Origin: Bacteroidota bacterium
GTDB taxonomy: Bacteria > Bacteroidota > Bacteroidia > Chitinophagales > Chitinophagaceae
Assembly: GCA_947462495.1 (NCBI GenBank)
Contig: CANHOY010000057.1
Location: forward strand, 1-8,950
Direction: 5' to 3'
Length of the DNA stretch: 8,950 nucleotides
The translations under genes and the position numbers were made by a program. Below, piece after piece: positions 1-8,576 of this stretch (within the stretch, counting starts at the first letter, position 1; each line of letters opens with the position of its first letter). Below the pieces are notes generated by a model. It did not search any database, was not told the origin of the DNA, and saw nothing but the letters and a program-made list of their open reading frames with translations.

Positions 1-1
1 A

Positions 2-340
2 CAACTTAAAAAAGATTTCCCAAAAGTAAATTTTACCTATTTTCAAAGTAATATAGAAGGGGAGATTGTTCAAGCCATTCAAGCCCATGGTTTTAATAAA
101 AATGGCATTATTTTAAATCCAGCTGCGTATACCCATACATCTATAGCCATAGGTGACGCAGTGGCTGCGATAAAAACACCTGTCATTGAGGTACATATTA
201 GCAATGTGCATGCAAGAGAGGATTTTAGAAAAATATCACATGTTTCCGCTAAATCGGTAGGATCTATAGTGGGCTTGGGCCTTAAGGGCTATGCTTTGGC
301 TACAGAGTGGTTTTTAACCAATAGCGGCTCCATTCAATAA
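2..340 (+). CDS. aroQ: 3-dehydroquinate dehydratase type II, C-terminal part (5' end outside window)
   Basis: Cytoplasmic shikimate-pathway enzyme that dehydrates 3-dehydroquinate to 3-dehydroshikimate. The frame beginning at base 2 is open for 112 codons and stops at 338-340. It carries the family signatures in order: FQSNIEGEIV, NPAAYTHTS (116-142), EVHISN (188-205) and REDFR (215-229), ending in GLGLKGYALA. By comparison with the well-studied type II enzymes, the Asn and His of NPAAYTHTS, the His of EVHISN and the two Arg of REDFR are the substrate-binding and catalytic positions, and all are present. The family is about 140-150 residues, so roughly 30 N-terminal residues, including the loop with the essential Arg and Tyr, lie before the window. 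The truncation comes from the window edge; I see no frameshift. It is followed by the GT39 gene after 23 bases on the same strand. The family assignment is very secure. Confidence 0.96.
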   Translation, partial: QLKKDFPKVNFTYFQSNIEGEIVQAIQAHGFNKNGIILNPAAYTHTSIAIGDAVAAIKTPVIEVHISNVHAREDFRKISHVSAKSVGSIVGLGLKGYALATEWFLTNSGSIQ

Positions 341-363
341 GATTTACTTACTTTTATCAGGCT

Positions 364-1902
364 ATGGCATATCAAAAAAAGCTTTGGTGGCTTATCGGTA
401 TTTCGATGGTCGTTAAAATTATACTTTCTTTTTTCTTAGAACTAGGAAATGATGAAGTGTATTATTATACCTATGCAGTTCAACCCGATTGGAATCATTT
501 CGATCATCCACCCATGGTGGGTTGGATGATTCGTATTTCTACTTTCAATTTACATTGGCTCTCTGCTTTATCTATGCGATGGGGTAGCTTAGTGTGTGCC
601 GCTATTGCAACAATTGTAATTTTTGAATCGGGCACCTTATTAAAAAATGAAAAGGCGGGGTGGATAGCTGCCTTATTATACAACCTGTCTATTTATACCA
701 GCATTATTGCAGGTTTATTTGTGATGCCCGACAGTCCACAATTATTATTTTTCTGTTTAAGTATTTATATGATGTTGAGTTGGGTAATGAAGCCGCATAT
801 TTTTTCTTTGATTGACTGGATTTTATTAGGCTTATTTGTAGGATTAGCCACCATGAGCAAAGTACATGGATTGTACTTATGGGCTGGCTTTGGTTTATTT
901 ATACTATTTAATCAAATCAAAACACTTAAAGAAAAAGGCTTTTATATCTCTATACTCATCACATTAATTTGTATCATCCCCATTGTCTATTGGAATTTTA
1001 AAAATGATTTTATTACCTATACTTATCATTCCAAAAGAGTAACGCATACAGGTATTTCCTTATCTAGTTTTATTCAACAAATAGGGGGTGAATTTTTTTA
1101 TCAAAATCCGTTGGTCTACATAGCTATTGTAGTTTCATTATGGAGAATTAAAAAAGTGAGGTTCCAAGCCAAAAATGCAAAAGCCATTAATTTACTACTT
1201 TGGTTAAGTCTTCCATTACTATTTATTTTTTGGGTTATCTCTTTTTTTAACTCTACTTTACCTCATTGGACGGGCCCTGCTTTTATCTCCTTATTTTTAA
1301 TTGCAGGGGTGTACTGGTCTAGTTATTCGAGAAAATCTATACCCGTCCTCATAAGATTTGCCATTGGCTTTATGGGTATAGCCGTTTTAGGTTTTGTAGG
1401 AATTGTACAACTATTTCCAACACAGTTGGGTTCTGAAAAATTAGAAAACTTAGGAGAATACAATCCCATTAATGATGTAACCGGTTGGTCCTATTTTAGC
1501 GAGGAGTATAGCAAATTGGTTCAGAAGGATGAACAGGAAGCTAAGATGTCTAAAAATGCGCCTATTGTTATTCACAAGTGGTTCCCGGGAGGGCATTTGT
1601 TATTTTATACCGCTCCATTATTAAATGCAAAGGTCATCGCTATTGGTGCATTAGAGGATGTCCATAAATTTGCCTGGTTAAATAAGGAGCAAGCGAGTTT
1701 AAAAATAGGGGAGGACGCCTATTGTATTGTGCCTTCTAATTTACCCGCTAACCCTTCTACTTTATATGGGGCTTATTTTACCAGTATTCAAGCACCAGAT
1801 ACTATTCCAATTATAAGTAAAGGGGTCTTGCTAAGAAATTTTTATGTGTATAGATTAAAAGGTTGTAAGTTATTGCCACCCTCTATATTAAAAGTTAATT
1901 AG
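364..1902 (+). CDS. GT39/PMT-like membrane glycosyltransferase (ArnT-related)
   Basis: Predicted polytopic inner-membrane glycosyltransferase of the dolichyl-phosphate-mannose-protein mannosyltransferase/ArnT superfamily (GT39/GT83, GT-C fold). Such enzymes move a sugar from a polyprenyl-phosphate carrier to a lipid, glycan or protein on the periplasmic face. Seen in the 512-residue sequence: a first helix (about 7-25); then an Asp-Glu pair (D30-E31, in ELGNDEVYYY), the usual catalytic acidic site of the first periplasmic loop; then FDHPPMVGW (46-54), a strong family motif; MPDSPQ (121-126) after a helix; and GLATMSKVHG (160-169). Further helices include about 275-295 and 328-352, with a soluble, probably periplasmic C-terminal region at about 353-512. 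The ATG at 364 leaves a normal N-terminus, with no clear Shine-Dalgarno sequence. It follows aroQ by 23 bases and may be co-transcribed with it; it converges on tamB. Donor and acceptor cannot be read from sequence. Family confidence is high, substrate unknown. Confidence 0.88.
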   Translation: MAYQKKLWWLIGISMVVKIILSFFLELGNDEVYYYTYAVQPDWNHFDHPPMVGWMIRISTFNLHWLSALSMRWGSLVCAAIATIVIFESGTLLKNEKAGWIAALLYNLSIYTSIIAGLFVMPDSPQLLFFCLSIYMMLSWVMKPHIFSLIDWILLGLFVGLATMSKVHGLYLWAGFGLFILFNQIKTLKEKGFYISILITLICIIPIVYWNFKNDFITYTYHSKRVTHTGISLSSFIQQIGGEFFYQNPLVYIAIVVSLWRIKKVRFQAKNAKAINLLLWLSLPLLFIFWVISFFNSTLPHWTGPAFISLFLIAGVYWSSYSRKSIPVLIRFAIGFMGIAVLGFVGIVQLFPTQLGSEKLENLGEYNPINDVTGWSYFSEEYSKLVQKDEQEAKMSKNAPIVIHKWFPGGHLLFYTAPLLNAKVIAIGALEDVHKFAWLNKEQASLKIGEDAYCIVPSNLPANPSTLYGAYFTSIQAPDTIPIISKGVLLRNFYVYRLKGCKLLPPSILKVN

Positions 1903-1926
1903 GTAGCGCTATCAAAATAAATTTGA

Positions 1927-1961
1927 AAAAGATTTATAAAATAAATTTATCAAAATCTTTT
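1927..1961. terminator. Possible bidirectional terminator between convergent genes
   Basis: Nine-base perfect inverted repeat: AAAAGATTT at 1927-1935 and AAATCTTTT at 1953-1961, with a 17-base AT-only-type loop that itself holds the palindrome ATAAATTTAT (1941-1950). It sits at the junction of the GT39 gene (stop 1902) and tamB (stop 1934) and overlaps the last codons of tamB. Each strand ends its arm in a run of T, as a shared terminator would. The stem is AT-rich with one G-C pair and so is weak; its use as a terminator is inference. Confidence 0.3.
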
Positions 1962-4900
1962 CGGTAGGAAATACTCACTCCTTGTCGGATTCTTCGGCCT
2001 AAACTACTTCCACTAATATCTAAACTGTTTCTATTAAAGATAATAGCCCTTAATTTGCGATCATCAGATAATATAAATTCAATATTGATATCGGGCAGCC
2101 ATTGAAAATTTCCATTTTGAATGGCAGTACTGTTTTGAACATTAAAATCTAAGTCCCCGCCCAAATTCACAATTACTTTATCGTTTAAAAAACTACGGCC
2201 TAATTTTAAATTGACTCTTTGACGATCAATTTTATTGGCATTAATAGCAATGCCGGCACCTGAAGGGTCTAATAAATTCGCACTATTGTATACAGAAGAG
2301 CCTACATCAAATCGTAAGCTTTTATCGCCTGTGACTTTATTTAATAGTGTAGTGATTGATTTATTTATTTCTTTAGTTAATAATTGCGATATGGTATTAA
2401 TCCCAATAGAAGTTACAGTGTAAGCATTGTTATTGTTGCCGCTTCCATTGCTAAAACTTACTGGTGCAAATGAATTAAAAACAATTAGGAAAGAAACTTG
2501 TTTCAATATTTCATTATCGTCACGCTCCAACCTGGTAATAAATTGAGAGAATTCGTTGTCAGAACTAATAGGATTGCCTTGAGGGAATGCTAAGGAGAAT
2601 CGAATATCAGGTTGTGCTAATTTATTTCTTAATGCAGCTATCACAAATACATTGCCTCTATAAGTTCTTACTGCATTGCTAAAATTGGCAGTACCTACTA
2701 ACTCATTTAAACTAACCCTTTGTGCGGTATATCTAGCGTCAATATGTATATCTGCTTGATAAGGATTGCCTGTCCATTCGATAAAATTACCCGCTTCTGG
2801 TATTAAATCAAATGGTTTCTTAATAAAGGATTGAAAATTAAAATCGTATTTACCAGATTCGATATTGTATTTGCCTCTTATAGTTAATGGCTCTATATTC
2901 CCTGCTCTAATTTTTATTCTACCATTTCCAACCGCTTTAATCACATCCCCTGTTAGCTCATCCATAATCACATCAATCTGTGTTTTATTATTCGCGGTTA
3001 CTTCTAAATCTACCACTAAATTAAAGGAGGGGACATCAGCACTTTTTAGTGCTGTTTTACCTAATTGCTTAAATACTATAAAATCAGACTTACCGCTTTC
3101 TTTACTGGTTGAATTCGGTAGATAAATATGTGAACTATCGTTAATGTCTGCATTAATAACCATCTTTATATTTTCTTCAGGCCCTTTAATGGTCATGGTC
3201 GCTTTACCCACTGCATGACCATAAAAGTTGGAATTGTCTAATGGGTCCGTATTTAAAACTTCTATTTTTGGACTACTCATTTCCATATCATATACTAAAT
3301 GAGTAAAACCTTGGTTGAGTATTTTACCTTTAAAAGTAGCTGGTCTATGTAAAGCATCTCTTAGAGCTACCGTTCCAAAGTCAAGGCCTTCTTCTGTAAA
3401 ACGAATCGTACTGCTATCTATAAAATATTTAACCTTTGTATAGTCTACTATAAAGGAGCTATTTTGAATGGTGGCAGATCCTAATAAGTAGGGATTTTCA
3501 ATTCTTCCTCCAAAATGTATTTGTCCATTGGCTTTCCCGTCTAAATTAGTTAGTACGTCACCAATAAATTGTTGTACCAAACTAAATTTTGAATGGTGTA
3601 AATACAAAGTAGCATCTAAGGGGTTGGCACTATCCTTAATATTATAATTCCCATTGGCACTTAAGTTGTATTCAGTATTAGGGCATGTAAACGAGAAAGG
3701 GATATTGCCTTTTGAATTTTGATATCCAGCTTGGAGTAGGGTGAGTCCTACGGAATCATTATTAAAACTAAATTGATCAATTTTTAAATCCGTTTTGAAC
3801 TCAAAGTCATTGATGATATTTTTAAATTGAATTTTCCCATTGGTAAGTCCTTCTAACTTTGGGTAATCAAAAAATAGTTTGGTAAAATCGCCTAAGATAA
3901 TATTCTTTAATTCCAATTGAATGCCATTAGTTTCTGTAGCTGAATTAGAAAAAATGAATTCTTGTAAGCCTTGAGTGAGTTTAAAGTTAGCAGCACTGGT
4001 ATTGCTTTTTCTTAACACTAAAATGCCATTGGGGTTGATGGTCCATTTTTTTTGGTTCAATATAAAGTAAGAAGGTTGCCATTTCATGGAAATGCCATCT
4101 GCGAAAGTATGAATGCTTGTATTTAAATCTACCTTTTCGATAGCACTTTGGCTAATGCCTGATAGATGTATATTCGAAATATCTTTACTGCTGTGTAGGG
4201 TTAAATTGGATTGCGTATAGGTGGTACTATCGGTTAATTGGAAGGCGTCAGCCATTACAAATAAGTGAAGAGAATCTTGGGTCCCTGTGCCCTTTAGTTC
4301 CCCGCCTTTGATGGCGTAGTTCTCCCAGCTTGCATAAGGGAACTTCCCTTGTAAGGCAATGCTTTGTTTTTCGGTATTAATGGAACCCGTTAGCGAAATA
4401 TTATTGAAGCCAGAAAATGATTTATTAAAAATGCGTATATAAGGTTCAAAATAATTTGTTTTTACTTGAATTTGGAAAACTTGGTTACTTGCTGAGTTTT
4501 TTGGAGCTGGGATATAAGTAGGTAAGTACCGCTGCATAAAATATTGAACGCTTGCGGGTAAGTGCAAAATATTAAACTTGCCAATAATACTTGCTTGAAG
4601 ATCATCGCTGGCGATACTTATTTTTTTCACTCCATTTTCAATACTAGATTGTATGTTTAGGGAGTCGAAACTAACTGTATTGCTAGTAGACTTTAACTTT
4701 CCATTGTAAAATTTTGCATAGCCAATAAAATTATCTATACTATCTCCTTCAAAATTTACATCTAGTAGCCCAGTAAGTTGAGTATTATTATTAGCGAGAT
4801 TTAATTTCCCTAAATTGGCATACAATAAATCGCCCACTGCATTAATTTGCGGCTTGCTATTCTTAAATAACAATTCTATATTACTAATAAAATTGATATT

Positions 4901-6628
4901 GGGATCTTTAATACTAAGCATTCCATTGAATGATCTTTTTTGAAAAACTCCATTAGTGCTAATATTTGAATAACTATATTTATTAAATTCAATAGAGTCG
5001 ATATTCCCCTGAATATTAGTTTTTAAATTTTCAATATTAAAGGAGCTTCCTGCCACTTTACCTTTAAAGTTCATTAACCCCAAGCTGTTTACATTTAATA
5101 TTTTCCCTATGTTCAAATGATGGGTAGATAGGGATCCTTCGTAACTAGGTTCTGCATTTTCTGGAAATTTTAATCTTATTTCTGTAGCCAAAGAGCCTAA
5201 AGGAAATTCGATTTGACCTTTTGTAACAAAATCATAAAAAGTGCCTTTGAAATTACCATTAAAATTTAAATTATTAATACTGTCCACATTAAGGGACTTT
5301 GTTTGTTTTAAACTTGGCAACCAATTGGCTAGATCGTTGTAACTAGTTTTAGCAGTGACATTACTAAAGTCGATAAGGGTGCTTCTCATCGCTGGGATGC
5401 CTTTCATGGAGAAACTGCCGCTAACTGTTGAGTTATTATATTTGGCATTAAAGTCTTTAGTTTCAAAATCGGCTACGGTACCCGTAAAATGAAAGCTGGT
5501 TGTTAATTTTTTATGAAAAGAAGACATGCTAGGCGTAAAATAGGCAATATCATCTGTCGCTACCAAAGCATTGGACAAATGCGCTTTCATCGTTACCTTT
5601 TGGATGTAATTTTTAAAATCTTCGCCAAAAGATTGATACTGCATTGCATAATAGTTTTCAATTGTACTATTATTTGTTTTTAAATGCAAAGCGCTAAACT
5701 CCATTATTGCTGGAGTTAACTTAAAATTAGTCAGTAATTTTTTTATTTCAAATCCAGATTGTTCTTTGACACTTAAATTCACTTTTGCTTGAATAGTATC
5801 TTTATTAAATGAAATGCTTTTTAAATTTGCATTAATGTCTTGCATGCGAATATGGTCAGCATCAAAATAGGAACTTGGTGTATTATAGCCATTTTCTATC
5901 CAAAATTTTCCTTTTACTATTTGTAGCTCATTGGCTAATAGATATAAATTTTGGGGATTAAAGTAGAGTTCGCCTTCTTTTCTTTTGGGTTCTATTTCCT
6001 TAATCAAGGGGCCCTTACCTTTGTAAGATTGCATTACAATAGTTGGCTTATTTAGCATGACTTGGTCAATAAGGATACTGTCTTTAGTAAAAGAACGAAT
6101 GGTTGCTAGAACATTTTTTGCAGCAAATTCTGTGTTTTGACCCGTCCATTGATCTTCTTGTGTAATTCGTAAGTTTGAAAAATCTATTTTTTGAATATCA
6201 AAATTGGAATTATTTTTAGAAGTACTAGATTGAGCAGTTAAATAGTCTTGTATGAATGCATAATTCCATCGACTATTACTGCGCCTTAATTGAATTTTAG
6301 TATCTGCTAATCCAATGTATTTGATAATAGGGGTGGCATTTGAAAATACAAGGTCACTTAAGCGTAATTTTAAAGAGGCTGTATAAAATAAAGTGTCTTT
6401 ATTTTGGTCTCTAATAATTATTTTTTGAATATCTAATTTATCGAATAAAGAAAATCGAACCTGACCTAGTTTTACTTCCGTTCCAATGGCATTCGAGAAA
6501 CGTTGTGCAAGGGTAGTGGCAATTTTGTTTTGAATGAAAGGAACGAGCAATAGTAAATAAGCAAGTAGGAAAAACCCTACCACGCTAGCAGCAATAATTC
6601 TGAGTAGAGCAAGCTTATTTTTTAACAA
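1934..6628 (-). CDS. tamB: TamB-family translocation/assembly module, AsmA-like envelope bridge protein
   Basis: Large inner-membrane-anchored periplasmic protein (1564 residues; E. coli TamB is about 1260, Bacteroidota forms are commonly longer). Family members form a long hydrophobic beta groove spanning the periplasm, pair with an Omp85 protein (TamA, or the lipoprotein TamL in Bacteroidota), and are implicated in outer-membrane protein assembly and phospholipid transport. Seen: one N-terminal transmembrane helix (about 7-31), then the AsmA-like start (IGTEVKLGQVRFS and LDIQKIIIRD). A long run of alternating beta-strand-type sequence follows without other helices. The C-terminal TamB/DUF490 domain covers roughly 1030-1564, with NLDGKANGQIHFGG near 1028, FIEWTGNPYQADIHI near 1283-1297 and the terminal SISYRKDFDKFIL. 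The start is TTG at 6626-6628; no ATG or GTG lies between it and the in-frame stop at 6686-6688. It is downstream of ggt (118-base gap) on the same strand. No tamA/tamL is adjacent. The reading frame is intact throughout. Confidence 0.9.
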   Translation of the reverse strand: MLKNKLALLRIIAASVVGFFLLAYLLLLVPFIQNKIATTLAQRFSNAIGTEVKLGQVRFSLFDKLDIQKIIIRDQNKDTLFYTASLKLRLSDLVFSNATPIIKYIGLADTKIQLRRSNSRWNYAFIQDYLTAQSSTSKNNSNFDIQKIDFSNLRITQEDQWTGQNTEFAAKNVLATIRSFTKDSILIDQVMLNKPTIVMQSYKGKGPLIKEIEPKRKEGELYFNPQNLYLLANELQIVKGKFWIENGYNTPSSYFDADHIRMQDINANLKSISFNKDTIQAKVNLSVKEQSGFEIKKLLTNFKLTPAIMEFSALHLKTNNSTIENYYAMQYQSFGEDFKNYIQKVTMKAHLSNALVATDDIAYFTPSMSSFHKKLTTSFHFTGTVADFETKDFNAKYNNSTVSGSFSMKGIPAMRSTLIDFSNVTAKTSYNDLANWLPSLKQTKSLNVDSINNLNFNGNFKGTFYDFVTKGQIEFPLGSLATEIRLKFPENAEPSYEGSLSTHHLNIGKILNVNSLGLMNFKGKVAGSSFNIENLKTNIQGNIDSIEFNKYSYSNISTNGVFQKRSFNGMLSIKDPNINFISNIELLFKNSKPQINAVGDLLYANLGKLNLANNNTQLTGLLDVNFEGDSIDNFIGYAKFYNGKLKSTSNTVSFDSLNIQSSIENGVKKISIASDDLQASIIGKFNILHLPASVQYFMQRYLPTYIPAPKNSASNQVFQIQVKTNYFEPYIRIFNKSFSGFNNISLTGSINTEKQSIALQGKFPYASWENYAIKGGELKGTGTQDSLHLFVMADAFQLTDSTTYTQSNLTLHSSKDISNIHLSGISQSAIEKVDLNTSIHTFADGISMKWQPSYFILNQKKWTINPNGILVLRKSNTSAANFKLTQGLQEFIFSNSATETNGIQLELKNIILGDFTKLFFDYPKLEGLTNGKIQFKNIINDFEFKTDLKIDQFSFNNDSVGLTLLQAGYQNSKGNIPFSFTCPNTEYNLSANGNYNIKDSANPLDATLYLHHSKFSLVQQFIGDVLTNLDGKANGQIHFGGRIENPYLLGSATIQNSSFIVDYTKVKYFIDSSTIRFTEEGLDFGTVALRDALHRPATFKGKILNQGFTHLVYDMEMSSPKIEVLNTDPLDNSNFYGHAVGKATMTIKGPEENIKMVINADINDSSHIYLPNSTSKESGKSDFIVFKQLGKTALKSADVPSFNLVVDLEVTANNKTQIDVIMDELTGDVIKAVGNGRIKIRAGNIEPLTIRGKYNIESGKYDFNFQSFIKKPFDLIPEAGNFIEWTGNPYQADIHIDARYTAQRVSLNELVGTANFSNAVRTYRGNVFVIAALRNKLAQPDIRFSLAFPQGNPISSDNEFSQFITRLERDDNEILKQVSFLIVFNSFAPVSFSNGSGNNNNAYTVTSIGINTISQLLTKEINKSITTLLNKVTGDKSLRFDVGSSVYNSANLLDPSGAGIAINANKIDRQRVNLKLGRSFLNDKVIVNLGGDLDFNVQNSTAIQNGNFQWLPDINIEFILSDDRKLRAIIFNRNSLDISGSSLGRRIRQGVSISYRKDFDKFIL

Positions 6629-6636
6629 GAAATGGG

Positions 6637-6656
6637 TTTTTGTAAAAATACAAAAA
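6637..6656. repeat. Short palindrome in the tamB leader
   Basis: Perfect inverted repeat TTTTTGTA (6637-6644), AAAA loop, TACAAAAA (6649-6656). It ends eight bases before the TTG start codon of tamB, so in the tamB transcript it would form an 8-bp hairpin directly at the ribosome entry region. It could instead be an operator. On the minus strand it contains TATTTTTA, a 7/8 match to the Bacteroidota -7 box. None of these roles is proven; the repeat itself is seen directly. Confidence 0.4.
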
Positions 6657-6689
6657 TGTGCTCTAATAACAGGTACAAAATACCTCTAA

Positions 6690-6705
6690 AAGTCTAAGAA
6701 GACTT
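6690..6705 (-). terminator. Weak candidate terminator after ggt
   Basis: AAGTCT (6690-6695), four-base loop, AGACTT (6700-6705). Read on the ggt/tamB strand this is a 6-bp hairpin followed by TTTT, about 42 bases past the ggt stop. An alternative register pairs CTAAG with CTTAG in the same bases. The short stem and short T run make it weak; if real, it would separate ggt from tamB transcription. If not, read-through into tamB is possible. Confidence 0.2.
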
Positions 6706-6746
6706 AGGATAAGTCATGGTTCTATTAGATAAATAACCCTATGCAA

Positions 6747-8486
6747 TTAATAACCTGCAACGCTGTCATCACCTCTCTTATCTCCAGCCGCAATTCTTTT
6801 ACCATTCGATGAAATCTGAACACCATCCATTCTACCAAATTGACCTCTTTTTGATATAGAATAACCCATCGCTTTTAAAGCATTTTCTGTTGCTTCTGGG
6901 AAGCCTGTTTCTATTCCAATGGCATCAGGAATCCATTGATGATGAAACCTAGGTCCATCAATGGCTTGCTTCAAGGACTTTTTAAAGTCAATGATATCAA
7001 TGAGTCCCTCATATACTTGATTGGGAATAGTGGTCCCGCCAGGGGTGCCAATGGTTAAATAGGGTTTATTGTTAAAGGTTACTAAAGTAGGAGTCATGGA
7101 GCTTAACATTCTTTTTCCTGCTTGAATAGAGTTGGCTTCACCACCAATGGCTCCATACATATTTGGAACCCCTGGTTTGATACTAAAATCATCCATTTCA
7201 TTGTTCAAAATAAATCCAGCCCCTGCCACGATGGTTTTATTTCCATAAGAATCATTTAAAGTGGTGGTGATAGCCACCATATTGCCTTTTTTATCAATCA
7301 CGCTAAAATGGGTGGTTTGTTCACTTTCATGAATTTGTCCTGCAATAGTGGAGGTACTACTGCCTTTTATACCTGGCAAATAATCGCTCATTCTTTGTTT
7401 TGAATAGTCATCACTTATTAAAGTTTTGATGGGCACTTTCCAAAAATCTGGATCGCCCATATGCTCTGCTCGATCGGCATAAGCTCTGCGTTGGGCTTCC
7501 ACCATTAAACTTACAGATTCAACAGTATTGTGCCCTAATTTTTCAATATCAAAAGGAGCAATCATTTTCATCATTTGAGCAATTAATATTCCACCACTAG
7601 AAGGGGGCGCAAAGCTGATGATATGATGGTCTTTATAATCAAACTCAATGGGCTTTCTAATTTTAGGAGTATACTTTTTCAAATCTTCTAAGGTAATCAT
7701 GCCACCACTATGAGACATTTCATTTACTATATAATCAGCAGTGGGGCCTTCATAAAATCCAGCCGCTCCTTTTTCTTGAATTCTTTTTAAAGTGAGGGCC
7801 AATTCGGTTTGAATTAAAGTATCACCGGCTTTCCACTTTTCTTTTTTAGTAAAAGCGCTTGGAGCAGAGCTATATTTTATAAAATTATTTCGATTGGCAT
7901 TTAAACCCTTGGCTTCACTTTCAGAAATAACAAAACCAAATTCTGCCAATTCAATAGCAGGTTCAATTAATTTAGCAAAAGGTAATTTAGCATAAGCGTG
8001 GATGCTTATCATACCTGCTACACTTCCTGGTATTCCAGACGCCGAAGCACCTCTGGTAGATTTTAAAGGGAAAGGATTTCCTTTCTCATCCAAATACATA
8101 TCTCTAGAGGCATTGGCCGGAGCGGCTTCTCTATAATCAATGCCAATTAATTTTCCATTTGCTCTTCTAGCCAACATAAATCCTCCACCACCAATATTGC
8201 CAGCCTGTGGATAGACTACGGCTAGGCTAAATTGAACTGCAATGGCAGCATCAAATGCATTCCCGCCGTCTTGCATGATTGCGGCACCCACCATACTTGC
8301 CAGTGCATGAGCAGAAGACACTGCAGCATGGTCAAAAGTTTCTTCTTTTACAATTTCATATTGAAATGGATTGATACTTGGATGTGATTTGAAAAAGGGT
8401 TGACCAAAACTATTGATGGTCATTAAGGATAGAATAAAAAGAGGCAGGGCTAATGCTAGTTGCTTTTTAATGGTTCTTTTTTTCAT
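6747..8486 (-). CDS. ggt: Exported gamma-glutamyltransferase (glutathione hydrolase proenzyme)
   Basis: Periplasmic N-terminal-nucleophile enzyme that cleaves gamma-glutamyl bonds (glutathione and related compounds) or transfers the glutamyl group to amino acids or peptides. At 579 residues it matches the family (E. coli about 580). An N-terminal signal peptide (charged MKKRTIKK, hydrophobic core about 9-26, likely cleavage near SFG-Q, 27-29) indicates Sec export; no lipobox. The proenzyme processing site is intact: SEQ|TTHFS with nucleophile Thr391. Other expected residues are present: GNIGGGGFMLAR (96-107), the glutamate-binding Arg119 in DYREAAP, T409 and N411, the NNEMDDF stretch (428-434) with Asp433, S462-S463 in LSSMTP, and the oxyanion glycines 483-484 in TPGG. 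The lid-loop region PGVPNMYG (438-445) is kept, as in E. coli and unlike lidless Bacillus forms, while position 430 is Glu as in Bacillus. The protein ends in the typical AGY. It is divergent from the M14 gene and upstream of tamB. The start ATG follows an A/T-rich leader without Shine-Dalgarno. Confidence 0.96.
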   Translation of the reverse strand: MKKRTIKKQLALALPLFILSLMTINSFGQPFFKSHPSINPFQYEIVKEETFDHAAVSSAHALASMVGAAIMQDGGNAFDAAIAVQFSLAVVYPQAGNIGGGGFMLARRANGKLIGIDYREAAPANASRDMYLDEKGNPFPLKSTRGASASGIPGSVAGMISIHAYAKLPFAKLIEPAIELAEFGFVISESEAKGLNANRNNFIKYSSAPSAFTKKEKWKAGDTLIQTELALTLKRIQEKGAAGFYEGPTADYIVNEMSHSGGMITLEDLKKYTPKIRKPIEFDYKDHHIISFAPPSSGGILIAQMMKMIAPFDIEKLGHNTVESVSLMVEAQRRAYADRAEHMGDPDFWKVPIKTLISDDYSKQRMSDYLPGIKGSSTSTIAGQIHESEQTTHFSVIDKKGNMVAITTTLNDSYGNKTIVAGAGFILNNEMDDFSIKPGVPNMYGAIGGEANSIQAGKRMLSSMTPTLVTFNNKPYLTIGTPGGTTIPNQVYEGLIDIIDFKKSLKQAIDGPRFHHQWIPDAIGIETGFPEATENALKAMGYSISKRGQFGRMDGVQISSNGKRIAAGDKRGDDSVAGY

Positions 8487-8555
8487 ATTAGAATAGAATG
8501 AAGAACTAATTTACTTAAATATTTAGGATTCAACAAATTAGCCATTCTGTTTGTG

Positions 8556-8563
8556 CAAAACTA
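8556..8563 (-). promoter_or_regulatory. Candidate -7 box of the ggt promoter
   Basis: On the minus strand these bases read TAGTTTTG, a full match to the Bacteroidota -7 consensus TAnnTTTG. Initiation just downstream would give a ggt leader of about 60 bases. The best upstream TTTG (minus strand, in the other repeat arm, 8589-8592) is about 25 bases away, longer than the usual spacing of about 19-21, so the -33 part is doubtful. Confidence 0.4.
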
Positions 8564-8576
8564 GTTGCAATTACTC

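Noticed and set aside
1..340. aroQ as a truncated pseudogene
   Set aside because: The remaining frame is intact, with all expected C-terminal active-site residues; it is cut only by the window edge.
2235..2423. 62-codon open frame on the plus strand
   Set aside because: It lies entirely antisense to the strongly supported C-terminal TamB domain, has no recognisable motif, and is a shadow of tamB.
2865..3125. 86-codon open frame on the plus strand
   Set aside because: Antisense to conserved tamB coding sequence; its hydrophobic look comes from the complement of beta-strand codons. No independent support.
4044..4053. Run of eight T within tamB as a possible frameshift or slippage site
   Set aside because: The reading frame is continuous on both sides with TamB-like sequence, so there is no sign of a shift.
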